The position numbers and the translations under genes were made by a program. A stretch of DNA of 64,000 nucleotides from Mesorhizobium sp. LNHC252B00 (GTDB lineage: Bacteria > Pseudomonadota > Alphaproteobacteria > Rhizobiales > Rhizobiaceae), in the NCBI RefSeq assembly GCF_000502955.1, contig NZ_AYWO01000003.1:71067-135066 (forward strand), in the 5' to 3' direction. Under the pieces are notes generated by a model. The model ran no database searches, was not told where the DNA came from, and saw nothing but the letters and a program-made list of their open reading frames with translations. Positions 45,098-55,127 of this stretch are shown here, in pieces. Positions within the stretch are counted from its first letter, which is position 1. The number at the start of each line of letters is the position of its first letter.

Positions 45098-45277
45098 TTA
45101 CGGCTGGGAGTGCTCTCCGTCATGCAACGCCGCTTTCACTGCGAGTGCGGCTTCTAGGAAGCGGTCAAACTCGTCCGGCTTCATAGAATAGGTTTCACCG
45201 TCGCCTCCCAGATGACGACCTGCCAACAACACCTTTCGTTCCCCCTCGCCATCTTGGAAAACCTTGAAAGCTAGCAT
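45098..45277 (-). CDS. Small hypothetical protein
   Basis: A 59-residue protein, MLAFKVFQDGEGERKVLLAG followed by a YSMKPDEFDRFLEAALAVKA helix. AAGGGA lies nine bases before the chosen ATG. The frame is open to 45406 and residues just upstream (VDVKGRTF) look coding, so the true start may be earlier. I recognise no family. Confidence 0.5.
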   Translation of the reverse strand: MLAFKVFQDGEGERKVLLAGRHLGGDGETYSMKPDEFDRFLEAALAVKAALHDGEHSQP

Positions 45278-45452
45278 GAAAGTTCGTCCCTTCACGTCAA
45301 CGCGTTTGATAAGCGTTGACGCCCAGGCTTTGCGGAAACGCCGAAGGATTGATTGGAATGGCACGACAAATCCCCATGCAGCAAACGACACTACGCATCG
45401 CCGCACAGTTATGGCAGATCGGGTTTGTCAACTACAACAGCCGGATGAAGTC

Positions 45453-46436
45453 TTAGAACTTATCCAGGTCCTGATGGCGGGCCTTGATCTCGCGCACCGT
45501 CCGCGACGACGAGCGCAGCACGATCGTGTGGGTGGTGATATAGTTGTGGCCGAACTTGACGCCTGCCAGCATGTTGCCGTCGGTGACGCCGGTGGCCGCG
45601 AAAAGCACGTCGCCGCGCGCCATGTCTTCGGCCCGATAGACCCGCTTTGGATTGGAAATGCCCATCTTCGCGGCGCGAGCGACCTTTTCCGGCGTGTCGA
45701 GGATCAGCCGGCCCTGCATCTGGCCACCGGTGCAACGCAGCGCGGCCGCGGCCAGCACGCCCTCGGGTGCGCCGCCAGTGCCGAGATAGATGTCGATGCC
45801 GGTTTCCTCGGGATCGGTGGTGTGGATGACGCCGGCGACATCGCCGTCGCCGATCAGACGGATCGCTGCGCCCGTGGCGCGCACGTCATCGATCAGCTTG
45901 GCATGACGCGGCCGGTCGAGGATACAGGCAGTGATGTCCGACACGGCGACGCCCTTGGCCCGGGCGATATTGGCGATGTTTTCGGCCGGCGAGGCATCGA
46001 TGTCGATGATCCCGTCGGCATAGCCTGGACCGATAGCGATCTTTTCCATGTAGACGTCGGGCGCGAACAGCAGGCTACCCTTCTCAGCGATTGCGATAAC
46101 GGCGAGCGCATTGGCCAGGTTCTTGGCGCAGATCGTCGTGCCTTCCAGCGGATCGAGCGCGATATCGACGGCCGGACCTTTCCCGGTGCCGACCTCCTCG
46201 CCGATATAGAGCATCGGCGCCTCATCCCGTTCGCCCTCGCCGATCACCACCGTGCCCTTGATGGCAAGCCGGTTGAGCTCCTGGCGCATGGCATCCACGG
46301 CGACCTGGTCAGCCGCCATTTCGTCGCCGCGCCCGCGTAGCTTGGCGGCGGCGACTGCTGCCCGTTCGGTGACGCGCACCAGCTCCATGGTGAGTATCCG
46401 GTCGAGACCGGCGACGATGTTCTGGGCCACATTCAT
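45453..46436 (-). CDS. glpX: Class II fructose-1,6-bisphosphatase
   Basis: A 327-residue GlpX-type phosphatase for gluconeogenesis. Signatures are GRGDEMAADQVAVDAMR, GEGERDEAPMLYIGEEVG and the metal/phosphate site ALDPLEGTTICAKN, then GTGGAPEGVLAAAALRCTGG. Length is normal. It stands alone, behind a 5' region with a GC-rich hairpin. Confidence 0.95.
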   Translation of the reverse strand: MNVAQNIVAGLDRILTMELVRVTERAAVAAAKLRGRGDEMAADQVAVDAMRQELNRLAIKGTVVIGEGERDEAPMLYIGEEVGTGKGPAVDIALDPLEGTTICAKNLANALAVIAIAEKGSLLFAPDVYMEKIAIGPGYADGIIDIDASPAENIANIARAKGVAVSDITACILDRPRHAKLIDDVRATGAAIRLIGDGDVAGVIHTTDPEETGIDIYLGTGGAPEGVLAAAALRCTGGQMQGRLILDTPEKVARAAKMGISNPKRVYRAEDMARGDVLFAATGVTDGNMLAGVKFGHNYITTHTIVLRSSSRTVREIKARHQDLDKF

Positions 46437-46642
46437 CTGGTGATTTCCTCGTTGGCAATACAGCCTCCCGCCGGAGGTGGGCCTTTTTTGTCAAACGAGC
46501 ATGACAACGGCAAGACCTGCCAATAGTTTTGTCCGAAAAGATAGCAATATCAATCGATTAAACTGCAATCTGAAACGACATCCGCCCGCTCGCTGCGGAC
46601 CGCACCGGCCTTCAAAAGGTGAAAAATCGCGCCATTCTCTGC

Positions 46643-46810
46643 CTAGAACACCGCGAGATATTTGAGCAGCGAAATGATGCCGATGATGATGACGATGATC
46701 CGGACGATCTGCCGCGTCCTGCCATCCAATGGCAAGCGCTGGACAAGATAGAGAACCAGGATGATCACCAGAAAGGTGATCAGGATGCCGATCAAGGCAG
46801 ATGAAGCCAT
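46643..46810 (-). CDS. Small two-helix membrane protein
   Basis: A 55-residue protein made almost wholly of two transmembrane helices (LIGILITFLVIILVLYLVQRL and IVRIIVIIIGIISLL) joined by a short basic loop. The ATG at 46810 follows GGAGGAGGG. Such proteins are common in rhizobia; function unknown. Confidence 0.7.
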   Translation of the reverse strand: MASSALIGILITFLVIILVLYLVQRLPLDGRTRQIVRIIVIIIGIISLLKYLAVF

Positions 46811-46848
46811 GGTACCCTCCTCCAAAAGACGTGCTGAAACAGGGAAAT

Positions 46849-46867
46849 AGGCCGGAAAAGCCGGCCT
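46849..46867 (-). terminator. Hairpin after the DUF883-like gene
   Basis: AGGCCGG (46849-46855) and CCGGCCT (46861-46867) form a 7-bp stem with a 5-base loop, 14 bases past the stop of the gene at 46881. On the minus strand it is followed by ATTTCCC, so termination would be weak. Confidence 0.45.
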
Positions 46868-46880
46868 TGTCGCGCTGCGG

Positions 46881-47231
46881 TCAGTACCAGCGGCGCGACG
46901 TATCGTTCATCGACTGACCAATGGCGAACCCTGCCATAAAGCCGAGCAGACCGATCACGCCGACCACGGCCGTCGTCGTACCGGGATTTTCGCGCGCGAC
47001 TTCCGAGACCGCATGGGCGTGTGTGCGCAGCTGCTGCGCGGTTCGCGACCTGCGGGTCGTGTCGTAGAACTCGGACGCCTGCTCGCTGGCGTCATTGAGC
47101 ATTTCCGCGCCCCGTGCCGAAATGCTCTTGTTGATCTTGGTGATCTCCTTGCGCAGTTCGGCGATCTGCTTTTCCAGCGTCTTCTGGATGTCGTCAATAT
47201 CAGGGGTGCCGGATTTGTTGGTGTCGGCCAT
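46881..47231 (-). CDS. DUF883-like (YqjD/ElaB-type) membrane-tethered protein
   Basis: A 116-residue protein. A long amphipathic, partly coiled-coil stretch (DDIQKTLEKQIAELRKEITK, residues 12-60) is followed by one C-terminal transmembrane helix (AVVGVIGLLGFMAGFAIGQ). This is the layout of DUF883 proteins, some of which bind ribosomes at the membrane in stationary phase. AAGGAA precedes the ATG at 47231. Confidence 0.72.
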   Translation of the reverse strand: MADTNKSGTPDIDDIQKTLEKQIAELRKEITKINKSISARGAEMLNDASEQASEFYDTTRRSRTAQQLRTHAHAVSEVARENPGTTTAVVGVIGLLGFMAGFAIGQSMNDTSRRWY

Positions 47232-47335
47232 GAGGCGGTTCCTTTGATTGCTGATCAAAAGAACGGCGCCGGTACGAATTCGTTCCGGTCGGCCGCGGCT
47301 GCTAGCCCCGTCAGACGCGGCTATCGGGCGGGAAA

Positions 47336-48649
47336 CTAGCCTGCCCGTTCGATGCGGATGACCTGTGGTTTGTCGGTCAGATGGCCGTCCTTGGTGATGC
47401 CATCGACGGCCTTGCGCACGGCGGCCTCTGTCGTCTCATGGGTGACGAGGATCACCGTCTTTTGCGCCGCCGCTTCGCCGTTGACCGCGTGCTGGACGAT
47501 CGATTCCAGCGAAATGTCGTTGTCGGCCATGCGCTTGGCTATTGCCGCGAACACGCCGATGCGATCATGCACGGTCAGCCGGATGAAGTAGCCGCCGGCA
47601 TGGCTGCGCATCTGCGCCTTCTTGTAGGGCTTCAGTTCCTTCGCCGGCCGACCAAACACGGGGCCATGCTGGAAGCCGGGCCGACTCTTGGCGATGTCGG
47701 CGATGTCGCCGATGACGGCCGATGCGGTGGCATTGCCGCCGGCGCCGGGACCGGACAGCAGCAGCTCTCCAAGAATGTCGGTCTCGATCGCCACCGCGTT
47801 GGTGACGCCATGCACCTGCGCGATGACCGAGGCCGTCGGCACCATGGTCGGGTGCACGCGCTGCTCGATGCCGCTGTCAGTGCGCTGGGCGACGCCAAGC
47901 AGCTTGATCCGGTAGCCAAGATCGCCCGCCGCGCGGATGTCGGCCTGGGAGATGTTGGAAATGCCTTCCATGTAGATGTCGTTGGCGGCGATCCTTGTGC
48001 CAAAGGCAAGGCTGGTCAGGATCGACAACTTGTGCGCCGTGTCATGGCCCTCGATGTCGAAGGTCGGATCGGCCTCGGCATAGCCCAGCCGCTGTGCGTC
48101 CTTCAGGCAGGCGTCGAACGAGATGCCCTCGGCCTCCATGCGGGTCAGGATATAGTTGCAGGTGCCGTTGAGAATGCCGAAGACGCGGGTAACCGAATTG
48201 CCGGCCATCGCCTCGCGCATTGTCTTGATGACGGGGATGCCACCCGCCACTGCCGCCTCGTAGTTGAGCAGCACGCCGCGCTTCTCGGCGATCTCGGCCA
48301 GCGCCACGCCATGCTTGGCGAGCAACGCCTTGTTGGCGGTGACGACATGGCGGCCGGCTTCGAGTGCCGCCTTCACCGACAGGCGCGCCGGCCCCTCGTC
48401 GCCGCCGATCAGTTCGACGAACACGTCGATTTCGGCCATCTGGGCCATCTCGACCGGATCGTCGAACCAAGTTGCGGCACTGAGATCGACGCCGCGATCA
48501 CGCTTCTGGTCGCGCGCCGAGACCGCGGTGACGATGATATCGCGCCCGCACTGCCGGGTCAGTTCCGCCGCCTTGTCGCGCAGCACGCGCGCCACCGACG
48601 CGCCGACGGTGCCGAGACCGGCTATTCCAACACGCAATGCTTCAGCCAT
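47336..48649 (-). CDS. hom: Homoserine dehydrogenase
   Basis: A 437-residue enzyme reducing aspartate semialdehyde to homoserine for threonine and methionine. N-terminal NAD(P) fold GIAGLGTVGASVARVL, substrate region MREAMAGNSVTRVFGILNGTCNYIL and GYAEADPTFDIEGHDTAHKL, and a C-terminal ACT domain (FIRLTVHDRIGVFAAIAKRM) for feedback control. It lies 49 bases downstream of the aminotransferase gene on the same strand. Confidence 0.96.
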   Translation of the reverse strand: MAEALRVGIAGLGTVGASVARVLRDKAAELTRQCGRDIIVTAVSARDQKRDRGVDLSAATWFDDPVEMAQMAEIDVFVELIGGDEGPARLSVKAALEAGRHVVTANKALLAKHGVALAEIAEKRGVLLNYEAAVAGGIPVIKTMREAMAGNSVTRVFGILNGTCNYILTRMEAEGISFDACLKDAQRLGYAEADPTFDIEGHDTAHKLSILTSLAFGTRIAANDIYMEGISNISQADIRAAGDLGYRIKLLGVAQRTDSGIEQRVHPTMVPTASVIAQVHGVTNAVAIETDILGELLLSGPGAGGNATASAVIGDIADIAKSRPGFQHGPVFGRPAKELKPYKKAQMRSHAGGYFIRLTVHDRIGVFAAIAKRMADNDISLESIVQHAVNGEAAAQKTVILVTHETTEAAVRKAVDGITKDGHLTDKPQVIRIERAG

Positions 48650-48698
48650 GTCCGGCGACGTCCCTCAAGTCAGATCGAAATTGTCCGCGGCTGCAAGC

Positions 48699-49916
48699 TT
48701 ACCGGTGAGCGGAAAGCGGCACGACGTTGTTGGGCTGCTTGGCGCTGGTCGCCAGGAAGCGCTTGATGTTGCGCGCGGCCTGCCGGATCCGGTGCTCGTT
48801 CTCGACCAGCGCGATGCGCACGTGATCGTCGCCATGTTCGCCGAAGCCGACACCTGGCGCCACCGCCACGTCGGCATGTTCGATGAGCAGCTTGGAGAAT
48901 TCGAGCGAGCCGAGATGCCGGAACGGCTCAGGGATCGGCGCCCAGGCGAACATCGATGCCGCCGGTGCCGGAATGGGCCAGCCGGCGCGGCCGAAGGCAT
49001 CGACCATCACGTCGCGGCGCTTGTGGTAGATGTCGCGAACTTCGGCGATGTCGGCGCCGTCGCCGTTGAGCGCGTGTGCCGCCGCCACCTGGATCGGCGT
49101 GAAGGCGCCGTAATCGAGATACGACTTTACCCGGGTCAGCGCCGAGATCAGGCGCTCGTTGCCAACCGCAAAGCCCATGCGCCAGCCGGGCATGGAAAAG
49201 GTCTTCGACATCGAGGTGAATTCGACGCAGACGTCGATCGCGCCCGGCACCTGCAGCACCGAAGGCGGCGGATTGCCGTCGAAATAGATCTCCGAATAGG
49301 CAAGATCGGACAGGATGATGATATCGTTCTTCTTGGCGAAGGCGACCACGTCCTTGTAGAAATCTAGCGAGGCGACCAGCGCCGTCGGGTTCGACGGGTA
49401 GTTGAGGATCAGCGCCAGCGGCTTCGGGATCGAATGCTTGACACCGCGCTCGAGCGCCGGGATGAAGCCGTCGTCCGGCTCTACCTGCAGCGAACGGATG
49501 ACGCCGCCCGACATGATAAAGCCGAAGGCATGGATCGGATAGGTCGGGTTCGGGCACAGGATCACGTCGCCCGGCGCGGTGATCGCCTGCGCCATGTTGG
49601 CGAAGCCCTCCTTCGAGCCAAGCGTGGCCACCACTTGCGTGTCGGGGTTGAGCTTCACGCCGAAGCGGCGGGCGTAATAGTTGGCCTGGGCGCGACGCAG
49701 GCCCGGAATGCCGCGCGACGAGGAATAGCGGTGCGTACGCGGATCGCGCACGACCTCACACAGCTTGTCGACGATGGCCTTGGGCGTCGGCAGGTCCGGA
49801 TTGCCCATGCCGAGGTCGATGATGTCGGCGCCGCGCGAACGGGCGCTGGCCTTGAGCCGATTGACCTGCTCGAAGACGTAAGGCGGAAGCCGGCGGACCT
49901 TGTGAAATTCTTCCAT
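48699..49916 (-). CDS. PLP-dependent class I/II aminotransferase (AlaC/DapL-like)
   Basis: A 405-residue fold-type I aminotransferase. PLP-site pieces are LNYPSNPTALVASLDFYKDV, SDLAYSEIYFDG and TSMSKTFSMPGWRMGFAVGN (the Schiff-base lysine is in SMSKTF). It resembles the alanine transaminase/LL-diaminopimelate aminotransferase group that sits beside hom in many alphaproteobacteria. GGAACTGCC precedes the ATG at 49916. Substrate is probably alanine or glutamate with pyruvate. Confidence 0.92.
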   Translation of the reverse strand: MEEFHKVRRLPPYVFEQVNRLKASARSRGADIIDLGMGNPDLPTPKAIVDKLCEVVRDPRTHRYSSSRGIPGLRRAQANYYARRFGVKLNPDTQVVATLGSKEGFANMAQAITAPGDVILCPNPTYPIHAFGFIMSGGVIRSLQVEPDDGFIPALERGVKHSIPKPLALILNYPSNPTALVASLDFYKDVVAFAKKNDIIILSDLAYSEIYFDGNPPPSVLQVPGAIDVCVEFTSMSKTFSMPGWRMGFAVGNERLISALTRVKSYLDYGAFTPIQVAAAHALNGDGADIAEVRDIYHKRRDVMVDAFGRAGWPIPAPAASMFAWAPIPEPFRHLGSLEFSKLLIEHADVAVAPGVGFGEHGDDHVRIALVENEHRIRQAARNIKRFLATSAKQPNNVVPLSAHR

Positions 49917-49961
49917 GGCAGTTCCAGACAGCAAAAGGGGTATTGGGCGCGCGCTATATAC

Positions 49962-50354
49962 TTATTTGCAGGTAGGGTCGAGGGCGGGGTCGCATTTGGC
50001 TTCGATCTGCTTCAGAGTTTCGTCACCGTGCTTCTTGGCTAGCTCCGTCAGCGCCGCCTGATCGGCGACCTTCGGACTGCCGCCTTTTGCCGCCTGCGAA
50101 TTCTCATCCGCCTTCAATTGCGCAAGCTTGGCATTCTTCTCGGCTTCGGTGAACTGCGGCGCCGCGACTTGCGGCTTGATGTTCAGGTTCGGAAAAGTAC
50201 CGGTATCCTTCGGTCCCGCGCTCACAGCAATCGGCGTCGGTCCGCTGCTGTTGGTGCTCGAGCACCCGGCCATCCCCATGAGGACAATCGCCGCACCGAT
50301 GCGGCAAAAACGTCCGGCGCCGAAAAAAACAGTCTCGCCAATATTAATCGTCAT
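49962..50354 (-). CDS. Small hypothetical lipoprotein
   Basis: A 130-residue lipoprotein. The signal peptide ends in the lipobox MAGC; a Ser/Thr/Pro linker and a charged helical stretch ([20 protein letters not shown]) follow. The ATG at 50354 follows CAAGGAAACAAT. The frame extends upstream to 50465, without a signal. It is divergent from phaC. Role unknown. Confidence 0.72.
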   Translation of the reverse strand: MTINIGETVFFGAGRFCRIGAAIVLMGMAGCSSTNSSGPTPIAVSAGPKDTGTFPNLNIKPQVAAPQFTEAEKNAKLAQLKADENSQAAKGGSPKVADQAALTELAKKHGDETLKQIEAKCDPALDPTCK

Positions 50355-50452
50355 ATTGTTTCCTTGGCAGCCGATGTAGAGCGAGATTGGACCCGGTCGG
50401 ATGTCCCATGTTAATATGTCAAGAAAAGGCCTCGGGAGGAACCCCGCCAACC

Positions 50453-52288
50453 ATGTCCAAAACACCCGATTCGGGCAAAGCGGAAGATGACGAGCCTTCG
50501 ACCGTCGAGCAATATCTGGTGAAGGACCCGGAACGCTTCGCCCTGAACGTGGCGCGCATGATCGAGCAGGCCGGCAAGGCCGCTTCCGCCTGGGCTGAGC
50601 CCCGCGAAAAAGGCGAGGTGCGCGATCACGTCGCCGAGCCGGTCGTCGACATGGTGAAGACCTTTTCCAAGCTCAGCGAATACTGGCTGTCCGATCCGCA
50701 GCGCGCGCTGGAAGCGCAGACGCGGTTGTTCTCCGGCTACATGACTGTCTGGGCCAACGCCATTCAGCGCACCAGCAACGCCGCGGAAGCCACCGAAGAT
50801 GCCGTCAAGCCGGAGCGCGGCGACAAGCGCTTCCTCGACCCGGAATGGGGCCGCAACGCGTTCTTCGATTTTCTCAAACAGGCCTATCTCGTCACCTCGC
50901 GCTGGGCGGCCGACCTGGTCGAACACGCCGAAGGTCTGGACGAGCATACCCGCCACAAGGCCGGCTTCTACGTCAAGCAGGTGTCCAACGCCATCTCGCC
51001 GTCGAATTTCATCCTGACCAATCCGGAACTGTTTCGCGAAACCGTCGCCTCCAACGGCGAGAACCTGGTGCGCGGCATGAAGATGCTGGCCGAGGACATC
51101 GCCGCCGGCAAGGGCGACCTGAAGCTGCGCCAGGCCGACTACTCGCCTTTCGAGATCGGCAGGAACATCGCCACCACCCCAGGCAAGGTGGTTGGCCGCA
51201 GCGATGTCGCCGAGATCATCCAGTACGATCCGACAACCGAGACGGTGCTCAAGCGACCGCTGCTGATTTGCCCGCCATGGATCAACAAGTTCTACATCCT
51301 CGATCTGAACCCGCAGAAATCCTTCATCCGTTGGGCGATCGATCAGGGCCATACCGTTTTCGTGATCTCCTGGGTCAACCCGGACGAGCGCCACGGCACC
51401 AAGGGCTGGGAGGCTTACATCCGCGAGGGCCTGCAATACGGCCTCGACACCGTCGAAAAGGCCACCGGTGAACGCGACGTCAATGCGATCGGCTATTGCG
51501 TCGGCGGTACGCTTTTGGCGGCAGCACTGGCATTGATGGCGCGCGAAGGCGACGACCGAATAAAGTCGGCGACGTTCTTCACCACGCAGGTCGATTTCAC
51601 CCATGCCGGCGACCTGAAAGTCTTCGTCGATGAAGAGCAGGTCGCGGCGGTAGAAAAGTCGATGAGCGAAAAGGGCTATCTCGACGGCACCAAGATGGCG
51701 ACTGCCTTCAACATGCTGCGGTCCGGCGACCTGATCTGGCCCTATGTCGTCAACAACTACATGCGTGGCAAGGATCCCCTGCCCTTCGATCTGCTCTACT
51801 GGAATGCCGATTCGACCCGCATGGGCGCGGCCAATCACTCCTTCTACCTTCGCAACTGCTATCTCGAGAACAACCTCTCGCGCGGCACGATGGAACTGGC
51901 GGGCCACACGGTTTCGCTCGGAGACGTCACCATTCCTGTGTACAACCTCGCCTCCAAGGAAGATCACATCGCGCCGGCGCTTTCGGTGTTTCTCGGCTCG
52001 AAATATTTCGGCGGCAAGGTCGAGTACGTCATGGCCGGATCAGGCCATATCGCAGGCGTCGTCAACCCGCCGGCATCCAACAAATACCAGTACTGGACCG
52101 GCGATACGCCGACGGGCGACTTCGGCCAATGGACAGCCAAGGCCACCGCTCATCCAGGTTCCTGGTGGCCGCACTGGCAAGACTGGATAGAGGCCAAGGA
52201 CAACACCCGTGTGCCCGCTCGCAAACCCGGCAAGCATATGAAAACCTTAGGGGATGCTCCTGGCACCTATGTGAAGGTGCGTGTGTAA
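50453..52288 (+). CDS. phaC: Class I poly(3-hydroxybutyrate) synthase
   Basis: A 611-residue PHA synthase of the alpha/beta-hydrolase fold. The N-terminal domain contains [18 protein letters not shown], the lipase-like box GYCVGGT has catalytic Cys C349, and the C-terminal part holds [14 protein letters not shown] (Asp) and [13 protein letters not shown] (His). It polymerises 3-hydroxyacyl-CoA into storage granules. The ATG at 50453 follows CGGGAGGA. phaA/phaB are not in the window. Confidence 0.96.
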   Translation: MSKTPDSGKAEDDEPSTVEQYLVKDPERFALNVARMIEQAGKAASAWAEPREKGEVRDHVAEPVVDMVKTFSKLSEYWLSDPQRALEAQTRLFSGYMTVWANAIQRTSNAAEATEDAVKPERGDKRFLDPEWGRNAFFDFLKQAYLVTSRWAADLVEHAEGLDEHTRHKAGFYVKQVSNAISPSNFILTNPELFRETVASNGENLVRGMKMLAEDIAAGKGDLKLRQADYSPFEIGRNIATTPGKVVGRSDVAEIIQYDPTTETVLKRPLLICPPWINKFYILDLNPQKSFIRWAIDQGHTVFVISWVNPDERHGTKGWEAYIREGLQYGLDTVEKATGERDVNAIGYCVGGTLLAAALALMAREGDDRIKSATFFTTQVDFTHAGDLKVFVDEEQVAAVEKSMSEKGYLDGTKMATAFNMLRSGDLIWPYVVNNYMRGKDPLPFDLLYWNADSTRMGAANHSFYLRNCYLENNLSRGTMELAGHTVSLGDVTIPVYNLASKEDHIAPALSVFLGSKYFGGKVEYVMAGSGHIAGVVNPPASNKYQYWTGDTPTGDFGQWTAKATAHPGSWWPHWQDWIEAKDNTRVPARKPGKHMKTLGDAPGTYVKVRV

Positions 52289-52509
52289 CGGACTGTAATG
52301 TCTGGTGAGTTGACGCACCGGTAAAAGCGGGCGAAATGGTGTAGTCAACCATTGAGCAGCCGTAATTCGGCAATCACTGCAAAAATACTTCCAGGCTTGC
52401 GGATTTGATACAAGTCTCGTTTCCGGATCGGAGACAAAGGTCACCTTGACACGGCGTATCGCTGCCGCACCAGGGATATACCGACCGGGCATCGAGGGGG
52501 AATTTGACT

Positions 52510-53748
52510 TTGAAATCAGCAGGATGGAGCCTCGCAAAGGGAGAACGCCACGCCATCGTGGCAGCGCTCTGCTCATTGCTTCTGGCCTCCTGCACCTCGG
52601 CTGGCGACCCGACGATGTCGGTTGGAATGCCCGGCTATAATGCCACGGCATCGGACATTAATAAGGCCTCTGGCGCCACGCCGACCGCCGCAGCCGATTC
52701 GTCCGAGGTCACGACCGAGCAGACGACCGTGATGACGGCCAGCGATACGACACTTCCCGAGACAATCGCCTATGTCCCGATGGCCAAGCCCCAAGCCGCC
52801 TTTCCGCTGACCACTCCGGCCGGCAACGAAACGATTGTCGGACAAACTCCTCAGTCCTTGCAGCAGCAGGCACAGACAACGCAGCAGAGCGACGCGGTCG
52901 CCGCTAAGATCGCGGCCGCCGATGCCGGCGTGAATGCGCCGAAGCCGACAGCCGCTCCGGTCATGAACAATCCGGTCTATGTGACGGCTGGCGAGATGCC
53001 GCAGCCCGACGCGCCGAAGAAAAGAGGCTTCCTGGCCTCGATGTTTGGCGCCACGCCTGCTTCGGCGACGCCGCTCATCAACACCCGGTCGGGCGAGCAG
53101 CCAGCGATGCAGGCCAAACCGGCGCCAGCCGCGGCAAAGCCGATCATCATGCTCGCCTCGGCCAATTCCGCGGAAAAGCCGGTGCAACTGGCTTCGACAG
53201 GCGGCGAGACCGGCCACATCACCGGCAGTGATGCCTTGCCCGGCGTGCGCCAGACGGCCCTGTTCGAAATCAAGCGCAAGTCCGGCCTCGACGACGAAAG
53301 CGATGTCGACCTCAACGAGGACGAGGGGCCAATCGGCGGCTCCTATCAGGTTGCGTCCGCCGCCGGCATGGCCCGGTTGGCGCCCAACGGGCTGCTCAAG
53401 CAGAACGAGAGCGTCGACGTGGCCTGCCTGAAGCCGTCGTTGGTCCGCGTGCTGAAGACGATCGAGGGCCACTACGGCCGCAAGATGATGGTGACCTCGG
53501 GCTATCGAGACCCGGCTCGCAACCGCCGCGCCAACGGCGCCAAGAATTCGCTGCACATGTATTGCGCCGCCGCCGACATCCAGGTCCCCGGCGTTTCGAA
53601 ATGGGAACTGGCGAGCTACATCAGAACCATGCCCGGCCGTGGCGGCGTCGGCACCTACTGCCACACAGAATCCGTCCACGTCGACGTCGGCCCAGAGCGC
53701 GACTGGAACTGGCGTTGCCGCCGGCGCAGCGGCGGTGACGACGGCTAG
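52510..53748 (+). CDS. Lipoprotein with C-terminal M15-type (DUF882/YcbK-like) peptidase domain
   Basis: A 412-residue protein. The N-terminus is a signal peptide with lipobox LLASC, then a long low-complexity Ala/Thr/Pro/Gln linker (about residues 40-270). The C-terminal ~110 residues form the M15-like fold: MMVTSGYRDPARNRRANGAKNS, LHMYCAAADIQV and SVHVDVG, with the zinc ligands His/Asp/His. It may trim peptidoglycan crosslinks. The start is a TTG at 52510 (GGGGG eight bases upstream) or the TTG at 52504. Confidence 0.82.
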   Translation: MKSAGWSLAKGERHAIVAALCSLLLASCTSAGDPTMSVGMPGYNATASDINKASGATPTAAADSSEVTTEQTTVMTASDTTLPETIAYVPMAKPQAAFPLTTPAGNETIVGQTPQSLQQQAQTTQQSDAVAAKIAAADAGVNAPKPTAAPVMNNPVYVTAGEMPQPDAPKKRGFLASMFGATPASATPLINTRSGEQPAMQAKPAPAAAKPIIMLASANSAEKPVQLASTGGETGHITGSDALPGVRQTALFEIKRKSGLDDESDVDLNEDEGPIGGSYQVASAAGMARLAPNGLLKQNESVDVACLKPSLVRVLKTIEGHYGRKMMVTSGYRDPARNRRANGAKNSLHMYCAAADIQVPGVSKWELASYIRTMPGRGGVGTYCHTESVHVDVGPERDWNWRCRRRSGGDDG

Positions 53749-54041
53749 TGGCGCGATTTCACGGGCCGGAAGTGTGTTAGCAGCCCGAGGGACCATCCCC
53801 GACATTCGTGATTAGCCTAGCCTCCTGCACTTCGTCACTTGGGTCTGCGCTGCGTCGCCGCGCTCCTTGCTGCGCCCAGTGGATGATGAAGCGATGAGTC
53901 CGCTGATCGCCGAGGCATGCTGGCACCCTGCCCAGCCCTGGCGAATGTGCCGCTTTTACAAGCCGGAAAAAAGTTGTCCAAGGTGGCGCCTGACGGGTTG
54001 CCGGTTGCGCGCAACGCCAGTATAAGCCGCTTCGTCTGAGC

Positions 54042-54116
54042 GCGCCCATCGTCTAGCGGTTAGGACACCGCCCTTTCACGGCGGTAACAGGGGTTCGATT
54101 CCCCTTGGGCGTACCA
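54042..54116 (+). tRNA. tRNA-Glu (anticodon TTC)
   Basis: A complete cloverleaf: acceptor GCGCCCA pairing with TGGGCGT, D-arm TCGTCTAGCGGTTAGGACA, anticodon stem CCGCC/GGCGG around CTTTCAC with anticodon TTC, T-arm AGGGG-TTCGATT-CCCCT, and an encoded CCA end (54114-54116). Confidence 0.97.
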
Positions 54117-54251
54117 GAACTTTCCAAACGCAGCTTGCAAGGTGCCGGCCAGTTGACGCGACCGTGACAAAGGCGGCGTTGCGGCAAGAGCCTATACTGA
54201 GAAGGGGCGCCCGCCGGTTAACGCGCCCTCTTCACGGGTTGGCAGAAACAC

Positions 54252-54279
54252 GGGACGGCGGTGCGACCGCCGCGTTCCC
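54252..54279 (-). terminator. GC-rich hairpin beyond the TadE gene
   Basis: GGGA.CGGCGGT (54252-54262) pairs with ACCGCCG...TCCC (54266-54279) around a small loop with a CGT bulge. It lies 13 bases past the TadE stop on the minus strand. There is no T-run, so termination is only possible. Confidence 0.35.
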
Positions 54280-54291
54280 ACACTGGGCAGC

Positions 54292-54693
54292 CTAACCGAC
54301 CAGCGGCACGGTAACGGTGGTCGCGTAGTTGACCGGGAAGTTGCTGAAGTAAGGGAAATCGACGACGAAGGCGTAGGTGGCGGTCAGATGCGCCATGCGG
54401 AAGCCACCACTCGCCGGGTCGATGACGATCGTGACATTCACATCCGTCAAACCCAACGCCTGCAGTTTCTGCGTGGCGATCGATTGGATGTCGGCTTGGG
54501 TCAGCGTGTTCTGAAGCTGCAACGAGCGTGATGATGTTTCCAACACATAGCGAACGCTGGACACGGAGTGCATCGACCAGCCGAAGGCGAAGATCCCGAA
54601 CAGCAGCATGACGAGGAAAGGCGCGATCAGCGCGAACTCCAACCCAGCCCCGCCCGACCGATCCTGACTGAACGCGTTCGTCTTAGCGGACAC
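54292..54693 (-). CDS. tadE: TadE-like pilus assembly protein
   Basis: A 133-residue pseudopilin-like protein. It has a basic N-terminus ending in [22 protein letters not shown], a TadE signature with one transmembrane helix, and an exported beta-rich tail. TadE-type proteins are minor pilins of the Flp pilus. It overlaps the gene upstream by 11 bases. Confidence 0.85.
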   Translation of the reverse strand: MSAKTNAFSQDRSGGAGLEFALIAPFLVMLLFGIFAFGWSMHSVSSVRYVLETSSRSLQLQNTLTQADIQSIATQKLQALGLTDVNVTIVIDPASGGFRMAHLTATYAFVVDFPYFSNFPVNYATTVTVPLVG

Positions 54694-55123
54694 GGATCAC
54701 CTCCAGATGGCCGATGGTGCTGGAACCGGAAAAGGCACCGAAGGCGACGGGCGGCAACCAGGTGGCCGTTGCCTGGATCTGAACATAGACCGATGGCGCC
54801 TTCGGCCCACTGCACATGGTGGAAGCGTCGACCACGGTCGTCCCGCACATGTAGATCCGGCTTAGCGTGACCTGACCGTCCTCCGGCCGATTCTCCCAAC
54901 TCGAAATGGCAACGGCCTGCGTCGCCGTATCGTTGGTCGATCCTGCCATGATCAAGTTCGCCGCAGTCTTCACGCCAGCGCGCATCGACAGCGAACTCGT
55001 TACGTAGGACCAGCCGTCCAGAATACCAAGCAGCACGAGGCAAAGGATGGGCAGGACCAGCGCGAACTCGACCGCCGCAACGCCCGCATCATCTCCAAGG
55101 ATCGGCGTCGATCGGCGTTCCAC
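54683..55123 (-). CDS. Second TadE-like pilus assembly protein
   Basis: About 146 residues. After a short N-terminus, [22 protein letters not shown] is the TadE hydrophobic helix; the rest is exported, with three Cys. The GTG at 55123 (inside the end of tadG) gives the normal short N-terminus; the frame is open upstream to 55234 without support. The 3' end overlaps the next gene. Confidence 0.8.
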   Translation of the reverse strand: MERRSTPILGDDAGVAAVEFALVLPILCLVLLGILDGWSYVTSSLSMRAGVKTAANLIMAGSTNDTATQAVAISSWENRPEDGQVTLSRIYMCGTTVVDASTMCSGPKAPSVYVQIQATATWLPPVAFGAFSGSSTIGHLEVIRVR

Positions 55124-55127
55124 GTAG

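Noticed and set aside
46463..46490. Hairpin followed by TTTTTT on the plus strand, 5' of glpX
   Set aside because: The stem is only six base pairs with five bases before the T-run, and no plus-strand gene ends here; it may be just part of the glpX leader.
52446..52480. TTGACA with a downstream GATATA before the M15-like lipoprotein gene
   Set aside because: The 23-base spacing is too long for a normal promoter.
54042..54116. tRNA-Glu as an integration site
   Set aside because: No integrase gene, direct repeat of the tRNA end or island-like content is seen on either side.
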